19,357 nucleotides of DNA from positions 1 to 19,357 of the forward strand of contig DATEHC010000044.1 in NCBI GenBank assembly GCA_035279785.1, written 5' to 3'. Below the pieces are notes generated by a model, which made no database searches, was not told the origin of the DNA, and saw only the letters and a program-made list of their open reading frames with translations. Of the stretch, positions 1 through 6,674 are shown piece by piece; positions within the stretch are counted from its first letter, which is position 1; every line of letters begins with the position of its first letter. The stretch is from 40CM-4-65-16 sp035279785. Its GTDB lineage: Bacteria; Chloroflexota; Dormibacteria; Dormibacterales; Dormibacteraceae. Made by a program: the position numbers and the translations under genes.

Positions 1-25
1 CGCGCAGCTTCCGGACCAGGTCCAT
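1..25 (-). CDS. tsf: Elongation factor Ts, first codons only (partial)
   Basis: Eleven bases past the rpsB stop, the minus strand opens an ATG frame reading MDLVRKLR before the window ends. EF-Ts proteins begin with a short helix of the type xxLVKELREKTGAG, and tsf follows rpsB in most bacteria, so both the residues and the position fit. A GTG six bases upstream, in the same frame, is an alternative start. EF-Ts is the nucleotide exchange factor for EF-Tu. Only eight codons are visible, so the call rests mainly on gene order. Confidence 0.6.
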
Positions 26-36
26 TCCCACCGCCA

Positions 37-885
37 CTACCGCGACTCCTCGTCGTCGCCGGTCCGGCCGATGAACTCCTCCTCCGACACGGTCGGCAGG
101 TAGTCCTCCTCGTCCTCGAGGTACTCCTCGATCTCCTCGTAGCGAGGCGTCTCGAGAAACTCGCGCTCCTCGACCTCGGGCAGAATCTCACCGCGGGCCG
201 CGGCCTCCTGCCGGCCTTCCTGGCACGCGTCGGCGATCTTGCCGGTCAGCAACTTCACCGCGCGGATCGCGTCGTCGTTGCCGGGGATGACATAGGTGAT
301 GAGGTCGGGGTCGCAGTTGGAGTCGGTGATGGCGACGACCGGGATCTTCAAGCGATTCGCCTCGGTCACCGCGATGTGCTCCTTGCGCGGGTCGACCACG
401 TAGAGCGCGCCGGGGAGCCTCTTCATGTCGGCGATGCCGTCGAAGTGGAACATCAGCCGGTCGAGCTCGTCCTGGAGGCGCTTGGCCTCCTTCTTCGGCA
501 TCTGCTCGAACTGGCCTTCCTGCTGCATCTTGCGCAGCTCCTGGAGGCGCTCGATGCGCTTCTTGACGGTGCTGAAGTTGGTCAGCATGCCGCCCATCCA
601 GCGCCGGTTGACGAAATACATGCCGCATCGGGCGGCCTCGGTCTGGATCGTCTCCTGGGCCTGCTTCTTGGTGCCGACGAACAGCACCGGCCGGCCGCTG
701 GCGGCGACGTTGCGGGTGAAGTCCCACGCGTCGTCGAGCAGTCGGACCGTTTTCTGCAGGTCGATGATGTGGATGCCGTTGCGCGCGGTGAAGATGTAGG
801 TCTTCATCTTCGGGTTCCAGCGGCTGGTCTGGTGTCCAAAGTGGACGCCCGCCTCCAGCAGCTGCTTCAAGGTCACTTGAGCCAC
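37..885 (-). CDS. rpsB: 30S ribosomal protein S2 (uS2)
   Basis: Structural protein of the small subunit, bound on the back of the 30S near S1. The family opening is clear (MAQVTLKQLLEAGVHFGHQT), followed by RWNPKM, NRRWMGGMLTNF (about residues 93-104), and VVDPRKEH and VVAITDSNCDP (about 163-193). The start is a GTG preceded by AGGAG ten bases upstream. The protein has 282 residues, whereas the family is usually about 230-260. The excess is an acidic C-terminal tail from about residue 237 rich in Glu and Asp. It lies downstream of topA and directly upstream of tsf. A 135-base gap before it holds a candidate promoter and a foldable leader, so it is probably transcribed separately from topA at least in part. 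Confidence 0.97.
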   Translation of the reverse strand: MAQVTLKQLLEAGVHFGHQTSRWNPKMKTYIFTARNGIHIIDLQKTVRLLDDAWDFTRNVAASGRPVLFVGTKKQAQETIQTEAARCGMYFVNRRWMGGMLTNFSTVKKRIERLQELRKMQQEGQFEQMPKKEAKRLQDELDRLMFHFDGIADMKRLPGALYVVDPRKEHIAVTEANRLKIPVVAITDSNCDPDLITYVIPGNDDAIRAVKLLTGKIADACQEGRQEAAARGEILPEVEEREFLETPRYEEIEEYLEDEEDYLPTVSEEEFIGRTGDDEESR

Positions 886-991
886 GTTCTGTCTACTCCT
901 GTTGAACTTCCGCCCGGTTCACGCCTCCCCGAGGGGGAGGACAGGGGTCTTGCCCCGGGCGTGCTTACTCGATTCGCTTGTGCGAACCGGC
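886..991 (-). promoter_or_regulatory. Structured 5' leader of rpsB, candidate autoregulatory element
   Basis: Read on the minus strand, the leader can form three helices. The first is a 5-bp hairpin with a 4-nt loop (986-982 with 977-973). The second is a 7-bp outer stem, CGCCCGG at 961-955 with CCGGGCG at 917-911. The third, inside it, is a perfect 7-bp hairpin with loop CTC (940-934 with 930-924). An alternative GGGG/CCCC hairpin (956-953 with 947-944) competes with the outer stem. The ribosome binding site AGGAG (900-896) follows. S2 is known to repress its own rpsB-tsf mRNA in Enterobacteria, so a structured leader here is plausible. The binding itself is inference. Confidence 0.45.
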
Positions 992-997
992 CACAGG

Positions 998-1003
998 AGT
1001 ATA
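998..1003 (-). promoter_or_regulatory. Candidate -10 box for rpsB-tsf
   Basis: TATACT on the minus strand, a close match to the -10 consensus, sits 18 bases past the topA stop codon. It would start transcription near position 991 and give a leader of about 105 nt. No convincing TTGACA-like element is seen 15-18 bases upstream. Confidence 0.4.
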
Positions 1004-1015
1004 CCCAGCGCTGGG
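1004..1015. repeat. 12-bp perfect palindrome between topA and the rpsB -10 box
   Basis: CCCAGCGCTGGG is self-complementary over 12 bases. It lies six bases after the topA stop and abuts the candidate rpsB -10 box, inside the would-be spacer. It could be an operator half-site pair or the remnant of a topA 3' hairpin. There is no T-run after it, so an intrinsic terminator is unlikely. Confidence 0.35.
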
Positions 1016-1020
1016 ATTGG

Positions 1021-3309
1021 CTAAGCGGCGGGTTTCTTGGCCTTCGGTGCGCCCTGCGCGCGCCCGGCGACGCCCTTCGGTCCTGGGCACTTGGGGTAGT
1101 CGGAGCAGGACTTGAACAGGCCGAACCGTCCGCGCCGTTCGACCAGCGGCTTGCCGCAGACCGGGCAGGGCTCGTCGAGCACTTTCGGCCCTTGGCGCGG
1201 CTTCCCATCCTTGCCCATGTTGGCGCGGTACGTGCAGTCCGGGTAGCGAGAGCACGCTACGAACGGTCCGTAGCGGCCCGTCCGCTCGACCAGGTCCCCC
1301 TCCCCGCACTGCGGGCACTTCTCGCCGGTGGGCTTGGACTCGGTCTGGGCGGCGTCGCGCTTGATGTACTTGCACTCTGGGTAGCCGGAGCAGCCGATGA
1401 ACTCTCCGTAGCGACCCGTCCGCACCTGCAGCGGCCGGCCGCAATTGGGGCAGGGCTCTTCGAGGAGCTTCGGCTGTGGCGCCTCGCCGTCGGGGGTGAG
1501 CGCGCGGCGGAACTTGCACTTCGGGTATCGCGAGCAGCCCATGAAGGGTCCGAAACGGCTCGCCTTGCGGACGAGGTGACCCTCGTGGCACAGCGGGCAC
1601 TCCTCGTCGGTGTCCGCGGGCGTCGCCTCCTCGGCCGCGTCGAGCATCCGCTGCAGCGGACCGTAGAAGTCGCGCACCACCGGCACCCATTCCTGCGTGC
1701 CGCTCTCGACCTGGTCGAGGCGCTTCTCGAGGTTCGACGTGTACTCGTCGTCGGAGATCGACTTGAAGTGGTCGACCATGAGCGTGTTGACGACCTCGCC
1801 CACCCGCGTCGGGTGTAGGCGGCGGTCCTTGATCTCGACGTAACCGTGCTCGCGCGTGATCGTCTGGACCGTGGGGGCGTAGGTCGACGGGCGGCCGATG
1901 CCGCGCTGCTCGAGCTCCTTGATCAGCGTCGCCTCCGTGTATCTCGGCGGCGGCTGGCTGAAGTGCTGCTCGGGCTTGAGGCCGTGGAAGTCGAGCGCCT
2001 CGCCCTGCTCGAGCTTTGGCAGCTCGTTCTCGCCGTCCTCGTCGCGTCCCCAGATCTTGTAGAACCCGTCGAACGCGAGGACCGAGCCGTTCGCCCGGAA
2101 GATGTACTCGCCGCCCTCGATCTCGGCCTGGGTCTGGTCGTACACCGCGGGCGCCATGCGGCTCGCCACGAAGCGCCGCCAGATGAGGTCGTAGAGCCGA
2201 AGCTGGTCGGGCGTGAGGTGTTCGCGGATCGAGTCCGGTGTGCGCGAGACATCAGTCGGTCGGATCGCCTCGTGCGCGTCCTGTGCCCCGGGCACCGCTT
2301 TGGCCGCGCGTGAAGCGCCAAGGTACTTCTCGCCGTGGTTGGTCTTGATCCAACCCTTGACCTTCGCGTCCGCGTCGGCCGAGATGCGGGTGGAGTCGGT
2401 GCGCATATACGTGATGAGACCGGTCGCACCCTCGGCTCCAAGCTCGACACCTTCGTAGAGCTGCTGCGCGACGCGCATCGCGACGTGCGGGCGCATCCGC
2501 AGGCGGCTTGACGCGTCCTGTTGGAGCGTCGACGTGATGTACGGCGGGTTGGAGCTCTTGGTGCGGCGCTTCTGCTCGACGCCAATGACCTGGTAAGCCG
2601 CCGCCTCGAGCCGGCGGAGGATCTCCTGCGCCTCGGCCTCGTTGTGGACCTCGAGCTTCTGGTCGCCTCCTTCCTTGCGGCGGTTGAGACGCGCGAGGAA
2701 GTGCTGCTCGGAGCCGGTCTTCGACAGCTCGGCGTCGACGGTCCAGGACTCGACGGGCACGAACTTGCGGATCTCCTCCTCCCGGTCGACGACGAGCCGC
2801 AGTGCGACCGAGGATACCCGACCCGCGCCTATCCCCTTCTGGACCTTGCTCCAGAGGAAGGGGCTGAGGCGGAAGCCGACCAATCGGTCGACCACCCGGC
2901 GTGCCTGCTGGGCATTGACCAGGCGCATGTCGATTTGGCGAGGCGACTCGAGCGCCTTGCGCACGGCGTCAGAGGTGATCTCGTGGAACTCGATGCGCTT
3001 GGGATCCCTGAGCTTCAGCACCTCGGCGAGGTGCCAGGCGATCGCCTCGCCCTCGCGGTCGGGGTCGGACGCGAGGATGACCTCCTGGTCCTTCTTGGCC
3101 GCCGAGCGGAGCTCGTTGATCGTCTTGCGGCGGCTTTCGACCACTTCGTAGTGGGGCTTGAAGCCGTCGTCCACCTCGACCCCCATCTCCTTTTCGGGGA
3201 GGTCGCGGACGTGGCCCATCGAGGCCCGGACGTCGAAACGGTCCCCAAGAAACCGCTTCAGCGTCTTGGCCTTGGCAGGCGACTCGACGATGATCAAACC
3301 TTCTGGCAC
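1021..3309 (-). CDS. topA: DNA topoisomerase I (type IA)
   Basis: Relaxes negative supercoils by passing one strand through a transient 5'-phosphotyrosine break. The Toprim domain opens with LIIVESPAKAKTLKRFLG and has the acidic triad in ASDPDREGE (about D82, D84, E86). The active-site tyrosine is in GLITYMRTDS (about Y301). The C-terminus carries four Cys4 zinc-ribbon modules, each CPxC...C.YP.C, followed by a short basic tail (KAKKPAA). I chose the GTG at 3309 because AAAGGA lies six bases upstream. A TTG two codons earlier would leave no spacing from that site. The protein has 762 residues from this start, normal for the bacterial enzyme. It follows dprA by about 60 bases, a conserved pairing, and precedes rpsB. 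Confidence 0.97.
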   Translation of the reverse strand: MPEGLIIVESPAKAKTLKRFLGDRFDVRASMGHVRDLPEKEMGVEVDDGFKPHYEVVESRRKTINELRSAAKKDQEVILASDPDREGEAIAWHLAEVLKLRDPKRIEFHEITSDAVRKALESPRQIDMRLVNAQQARRVVDRLVGFRLSPFLWSKVQKGIGAGRVSSVALRLVVDREEEIRKFVPVESWTVDAELSKTGSEQHFLARLNRRKEGGDQKLEVHNEAEAQEILRRLEAAAYQVIGVEQKRRTKSSNPPYITSTLQQDASSRLRMRPHVAMRVAQQLYEGVELGAEGATGLITYMRTDSTRISADADAKVKGWIKTNHGEKYLGASRAAKAVPGAQDAHEAIRPTDVSRTPDSIREHLTPDQLRLYDLIWRRFVASRMAPAVYDQTQAEIEGGEYIFRANGSVLAFDGFYKIWGRDEDGENELPKLEQGEALDFHGLKPEQHFSQPPPRYTEATLIKELEQRGIGRPSTYAPTVQTITREHGYVEIKDRRLHPTRVGEVVNTLMVDHFKSISDDEYTSNLEKRLDQVESGTQEWVPVVRDFYGPLQRMLDAAEEATPADTDEECPLCHEGHLVRKASRFGPFMGCSRYPKCKFRRALTPDGEAPQPKLLEEPCPNCGRPLQVRTGRYGEFIGCSGYPECKYIKRDAAQTESKPTGEKCPQCGEGDLVERTGRYGPFVACSRYPDCTYRANMGKDGKPRQGPKVLDEPCPVCGKPLVERRGRFGLFKSCSDYPKCPGPKGVAGRAQGAPKAKKPAA

Positions 3310-3324
3310 AGCCAATCCTTTATT

Positions 3325-3355
3325 CCCAAACTGGGGACTTTGTTCCCCGACGGGG
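3325..3355 (-). other. Overlapping short hairpins in the dprA-topA gap
   Basis: On the minus strand three short stems overlap: CCCC/GGGG at 3355-3352 with 3348-3345, GGGGA/TCCCC at 3348-3344 with 3337-3333, and CCC/GGG at 3335-3333 with 3327-3325. Each shares an arm with the next, so they cannot all form together. They sit just before the topA ribosome binding site. This could be a small attenuator-like switch or a decayed palindromic repeat. No T-run suggests a terminator. Confidence 0.3.
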
Positions 3356-3371
3356 CTCCGAGGCGGGCATC

Positions 3372-4217
3372 CTACGCCCGTTCTTTGCCGCGGCGCAACG
3401 CCCTTACATACCCGTCCTGGTGCCTCTTAACCCTCCCGTCGAGCTCCAGGGCGGTCAGCCGGCCCAGGACCTCGGCGATCGGAAGCTGGAGTTTTCGGGC
3501 CAGCTCGGCGGCGTTCACAGCGAGAACGTCCGAGAGGTGGGAAACGATGCCGTCCCTCGGCGATCCGAGCCGGACGCCGAGTCTTTCGGGGGGCTTCAGC
3601 GGGTCGTCCAGGACCTCGCCGCCCAGGTTCAAAACCGACAACACGTCGCGGGCGTTCTGGACCAGACCTGCGCCGTCGCGTAGGAGCCCATGCGCGCCCA
3701 CGGACTGGGGCGAGAACACGCTGCCCGGAACCGCCATTACCTCTTTATGTAGGTCGAGCGCAGCCTCGGCCGTGATCAGCGCTCCGGATCCCTCGCCCGC
3801 CTCCACGACGACCACCACGTCCGAGAGGGTGGCCATCGTGTAGTTGCGTGCGGGAAAGTTGTGGCGCCTCGGCGCCGTGCCATCCGGGAACTGGCTCACC
3901 AGCGCCCCGCCGCCGGCGACGATTGCCTCGGCCAGGATCGAATGTGCCGCGGGGTAGATGACGTCGACGCCGGTGCCCATGACGGCCACCGTGACGCCTC
4001 CGCCGTTGAGCGCTCCGCGGTGCGCGGCGGCGTCGATTCCGAGCGCGAGGCCGCTCACGATGACGACTCCCGCTCGGGCCAGGTCCATCGCGAGCTCTTC
4101 CGCGACGGCCTCGCCGTAAGGCGTCGGCCGGCGCGAGCCGACGATCGCGACTCGCGGTCCTTCGGGCGGCGGCCACCGTCCGCGCGTGCGCAGGCTGCCG
4201 AGATCAGGCGGCGACAT
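3372..4217 (-). CDS. dprA: DNA-processing protein DprA (short form)
   Basis: DprA (Smf) binds incoming single-stranded DNA during natural transformation and loads RecA. The Rossmann-like core is complete: VAIVGSRRPTPYG, VVSGLALGIDAAAHRGAL, VMGTGVDVIYPAAH, and HNFPARN followed by a GSGALITA segment. A C-terminal winged-helix-like segment follows (NAAELARKLQLPIAEVLGRL onward). From the ATG at 4217, which overlaps the end of comM by 14 bases, the protein has 281 residues, whereas many DprA proteins have about 300-380. The N-terminal SAM-like helical domain is missing, because the gene begins inside the comM stop region. An ATG at 4250 in the same frame would add eleven residues but overlap comM further. 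Neither start has a clear ribosome binding site, so coupling to comM translation is likely. Confidence 0.93.
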   Translation of the reverse strand: MSPPDLGSLRTRGRWPPPEGPRVAIVGSRRPTPYGEAVAEELAMDLARAGVVIVSGLALGIDAAAHRGALNGGGVTVAVMGTGVDVIYPAAHSILAEAIVAGGGALVSQFPDGTAPRRHNFPARNYTMATLSDVVVVVEAGEGSGALITAEAALDLHKEVMAVPGSVFSPQSVGAHGLLRDGAGLVQNARDVLSVLNLGGEVLDDPLKPPERLGVRLGSPRDGIVSHLSDVLAVNAAELARKLQLPIAEVLGRLTALELDGRVKRHQDGYVRALRRGKERA

Positions 4218-5712
4218 CTTGCAGCCGGAACCCCAGCGCCTCGAGAACATGTTGCTCGGCTATCTCGACGGCTCCGTCAAGGTCCGCCGCCGTCCGTGCG
4301 ACTCGCCACGCGCGGTGGAATCCGCGGGCCGTGAGTCCGCGTTGCGCGCCCCATCGCTCGAGCGTGCGTCGCGACGCGGGCGCGAGGAGCGCGAGCTGCC
4401 GCAGACGCGCGGGCTTCAGCTGGGCGTTGAGACAGCCCTGCCGTTCGAGCTGCCTCTGTCGTGCCGCCACGACTCGCTCCCGCACCGTCGCCGAGGATTC
4501 GCCAACCGGCTCGTTCGCGAGGCTTTCCAGCGGGACGCGCCGGACCGTGACCTGCAGGTCGATGCGATCGAGCAGCGGTCCGGAGAGGCGGCGCTGGTAC
4601 GTGTCGATCGCCGCGCTGGTGCACCGGCACCCGCGCACTCCGTCGCCCGCCCAGCCGCACGGGCATGGATTGGTCGCAGCCACGAGGGCGAACCGTGCCG
4701 GGTAGCTGACGGATCCGCCCGAGCGCGTGATCGCGATGCGGCCGGACTCGAGAGGTTGTCGCAGCGCCTGCAGCACCGGCGTCTGGAACTCGGCCAGCTC
4801 GTCGAGAAAGAGCACGCCCCGGTGGGCGCGGCTGATCTCGCCCGGCAGGGCCAGGCCAGAGCCCCCGCCGATGAGGCCGGCCATCGAGATGCCGTGGTGC
4901 GGCGCACGGAAAGGGCGCGTCCAGTCGAGCGGACCGTCGCGTGGCAGCTCGCCGAGCAGGCTGCGCACCTGCGCAACCTCCATGGCCTCATGGAGCTCGA
5001 GCGGAGGAAGGATTCCTGGCAGGCAGCGGGCGAGCATCGTCTTGCCCGCGCCCGGCGGGCCGCTGAGGAGGACGTGGTGCCCGCCGGCGGCCGCGACCTC
5101 GAGAGCGCGCTTGGCTTCCTCCTGACCGTGGATCTCGACGAGGTCGTGCTCGATCGCTCCCGCGTGCGCCTTTGCGTGCGAGATGGCGACGGCCGCCCCG
5201 ATGGCTTCCAATCCGACAAGGTGGTTCACCACCGCGCTGAGCGAATCGCAAGGGATGACCTCCACCCCGCCGGCCAGCGTCGCCTCGTCCGCGTCGACCG
5301 CCGGCACGAAGACGCGCTCGTACCCCAGCGCCTTCAGCCCCAACGTCGCCACGAGCACGCCGTCGACGTGGCGCACCGAGCCGTCCAGCGCAAGCTCGCC
5401 GAGAAACGCCGTGTTCGCCGGAGGCTTCCTCCCCGCGCGAGCGAGCGCGATCGCCACCGCGATCGGTAGGTCGAGCGCGGTCCCCTCCTTGCGCATCTCC
5501 GCGGGCGCGAGATTCACGGTCAGGCGCGAAGAAGGAAACTCCAGCCGGCTGTTGCGAATCGCCGAGCGCACGCGGTCACGCGCCTCTTTCACGGTCGTGG
5601 TGGCGAGACCGACGAGCACGAAGGCCGTCTGGCCGCGGCCGATGTCCGCCTCGACGTGCACCGGCCGCACCTCGAGGCCCGCCAGCACGCACGAATCCAC
5701 GCTTCCGAGCAC
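4204..5712 (-). CDS. comM: YifB/ComM family Mg-chelatase-like AAA+ ATPase
   Basis: ComM is a hexameric helicase that aids branch migration of transforming DNA. The N-terminal Lon-protease-like fold opens with MLGSVDSCVLAGLEVRPV and NLAPAEMRKEGTALDLPIA. The AAA+ core has Walker A GPPGAGKT at about 218-225 and Walker B LFLDEL at about 301-306. A Cys cluster follows (NPCPCG and GCRC, residues 350-364), then sensor motif DRIDL and the C-terminal Mg-chelatase helical domain. The 502-residue length is normal. The GTG start has no ribosome binding site but lies seven bases after TAACGT, so it may be translated from a leaderless message. It overlaps dprA downstream, and both proteins act in transformation. 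Confidence 0.96.
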   Translation of the reverse strand: MLGSVDSCVLAGLEVRPVHVEADIGRGQTAFVLVGLATTTVKEARDRVRSAIRNSRLEFPSSRLTVNLAPAEMRKEGTALDLPIAVAIALARAGRKPPANTAFLGELALDGSVRHVDGVLVATLGLKALGYERVFVPAVDADEATLAGGVEVIPCDSLSAVVNHLVGLEAIGAAVAISHAKAHAGAIEHDLVEIHGQEEAKRALEVAAAGGHHVLLSGPPGAGKTMLARCLPGILPPLELHEAMEVAQVRSLLGELPRDGPLDWTRPFRAPHHGISMAGLIGGGSGLALPGEISRAHRGVLFLDELAEFQTPVLQALRQPLESGRIAITRSGGSVSYPARFALVAATNPCPCGWAGDGVRGCRCTSAAIDTYQRRLSGPLLDRIDLQVTVRRVPLESLANEPVGESSATVRERVVAARQRQLERQGCLNAQLKPARLRQLALLAPASRRTLERWGAQRGLTARGFHRAWRVARTAADLDGAVEIAEQHVLEALGFRLQDVAA

Positions 5713-5719
5713 GAGGTCG

Positions 5720-5725
5720 ACGTTA
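5720..5725 (-). promoter_or_regulatory. Candidate leaderless -10 box for comM-dprA
   Basis: TAACGT on the minus strand ends seven bases before the comM GTG. The spacing matches similar boxes before rnhB, ligD, ku and ylxM in this window. It would put the transcription start at or next to the start codon. Confidence 0.45.
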
Positions 5726-5744
5726 TTGAGTGCGGGCTGGGAAA

Positions 5745-6551
5745 TCAGCCCAGGTTGTTAAGGCGCCGGACCTGAGCGATGACCGTCTCGGACCTTTTGT
5801 ACACATCGGCGGCCGTGAAACGGAGCAGCCGAAACCCTGCGTCTACGAGGAGATTCTGCCGGCGATCGTCTGCTACGAGGCGGTCGCCGTGATTAGCGCC
5901 GTCATATTCGATGACGAGTCGTGATCGCGGATAGTAAAGATCAGCCCGTCCGACGAATCGGCCTTCGTGGTCGCGAAGGTCGACCTGAACTTCGGGAGAC
6001 GGCAGACCGGCTTCGATGAGGAGCCACCTGAGCCGAGTCTCCATGGGCGACTCGGCGGGCGCTGCGCGGTCGTCGTGGCGGCCGAGATTCATCCGAAGCG
6101 CCTGGTCGGCAATCGCGAGAACCTCAACCGGTGGCAGCCGGCGTCGCAAGTCGCGAAAAGTTCGTGCGATCGTCGTGGCGCGAAGACCTCGTGCAATCGC
6201 AATCTCGTGACTCCCGAGCTCGCAGTGGCGGACATGCAGGCCGCCGCGAGAACGTGTGCCTGATGTCGGAGGAACGATCACCTCGATGGGCTCGAGTGGT
6301 TCGACATCGAGGCGATGAAGCCATGCCGCGGTGAGTCCTGCGAAAACGGCGTCTGCTCCCAACCTGTCGCGCCAGGCCGACAGCAGCAGCCAAGCATCTT
6401 GTTTGGCACCCCGCCAGCAGTAAAGGCCGCGGCCGAGCCTTCGCCACGAACTGCCGGCAAGCGCGTGTCGGGTCAAGCCCGCAGCGAGAGCCTGTTCCAG
6501 GGTGAACGGGCGATTTGTCAGCTCGCGCGGAACGTAGGCTTTCCTCGGCAC
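5745..6551 (-). CDS. AbiEi-like N-domain plus DUF559 (Vsr-like nuclease fold) protein
   Basis: The 268-residue protein has two recognisable parts. Residues about 10-150 resemble the AbiEi-type winged-helix region (RPFTLEQALAAGLTRHAL, then WRRLGRGLYCW). Residues about 168-268 form a DUF559 domain of the PD-(D/E)XK/Vsr-like nuclease fold. That domain has METRLRWLLIEAGL, an acidic residue in GRADLYY (D204) and VIEYDG (E215, D217), then a C-terminal LLRFTAADV strand-helix. Cleavage activity is inferred from the fold only. The start is a GTG without a clear ribosome binding site. The gene seems somewhat richer in A+T than its neighbours in the 5.87-5.95 kb part. It lies downstream of tandem palindromic repeats, and its last codons fall within a copy of a word also found upstream of its start. 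A role as an abortive-infection antitoxin is not supported, because no toxin partner is adjacent. Confidence 0.8.
   Translation of the reverse strand: MPRKAYVPRELTNRPFTLEQALAAGLTRHALAGSSWRRLGRGLYCWRGAKQDAWLLLSAWRDRLGADAVFAGLTAAWLHRLDVEPLEPIEVIVPPTSGTRSRGGLHVRHCELGSHEIAIARGLRATTIARTFRDLRRRLPPVEVLAIADQALRMNLGRHDDRAAPAESPMETRLRWLLIEAGLPSPEVQVDLRDHEGRFVGRADLYYPRSRLVIEYDGANHGDRLVADDRRQNLLVDAGFRLLRFTAADVYKRSETVIAQVRRLNNLG
5749..5766 (+). repeat. Imperfect direct repeat, copy at the 3' end of the DUF559 gene
   Basis: CCCAG(GT)TGTTAAGGCGC, with the two bracketed bases differing, matches 6588-6605 at 16 of 18 positions in the same orientation. The two copies bracket the DUF559 gene. This copy encodes the protein's last residues. 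Confidence 0.4.
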
Positions 6552-6587
6552 CTCGAGAAGGTTGGGTGTTCAGACACGCCTCGTCCA

Positions 6588-6605
6588 CCCAGCCTGTTAA
6601 GGCGC
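6588..6605 (+). repeat. Imperfect direct repeat, copy upstream of the DUF559 gene
   Basis: CCCAG(CC)TGTTAAGGCGC, matching 5749-5766 at 16 of 18 bases. It runs into the first tandem palindromic unit, whose left arm begins at 6603. Confidence 0.4.
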
Positions 6606-6664
6606 GCTTTGATCAAAGCGCGTCCCAAAAACTGCTGGATAAGGCGCGTTTTGACCAGGGCGCG
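6598..6664 (+). repeat. Tandem palindromic repeat (two units, 42-nt period)
   Basis: Two copies of a 25-base unit TAAGGCGCG(C/T)TTTGA(T/C)CA(A/G)(A/G)GCGCG start at 6598 and 6640. The first contains a perfect 20-base palindrome at 6603-6622 (arm CGCGCTTTGA). The second differs at four bases. In plus-strand RNA three of its pairs become G-U wobbles, and only the central A-C pair, which would lie in the loop, is lost, so the hairpin persists. The units fill most of the 123-base gap between the hydrolase and DUF559 genes. This resembles a REP-type or MITE-type element, or possibly a processing signal. No transposase is seen nearby. Confidence 0.65.
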
Positions 6665-6674
6665 GGGAATTGGC

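Noticed and set aside
924..940. Inner hairpin before rpsB as an intrinsic terminator
   Set aside because: No T-run follows on either strand, and it lies within a larger stem just before a ribosome binding site.
886..1020. tRNA or small RNA gene in the topA-rpsB gap
   Set aside because: No tRNA-like arms or conserved T-loop sequence were seen. The stems fit a leader RNA better.
376..1818. Long plus-strand open frame of 480 codons opposite rpsB and topA
   Set aside because: It mirrors two certain genes on the other strand, has no family features and a Leu/Ala/Arg/Val-heavy composition. High G+C makes such antisense frames common.
2521..3843. Plus-strand open frame of 440 codons opposite topA and dprA
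   Set aside because: Same reason: it crosses two confirmed genes and their gap, with no recognisable domain.
4186..5469. Plus-strand open frame of 427 codons opposite comM
   Set aside because: It is a shadow of the AAA+ ATPase, with no motif of its own.
5745..6551. AbiEi-type antitoxin of an abortive-infection toxin-antitoxin pair
   Set aside because: No AbiEii-like nucleotidyltransferase is adjacent, and the C-terminal half is a nuclease-fold domain.
6603..6622. 20-base palindrome as a terminator for the hydrolase transcript
   Set aside because: On the minus strand the hairpin is followed by CCTTAACAGG rather than a T-run, and the duplicated unit argues for a repeat element.
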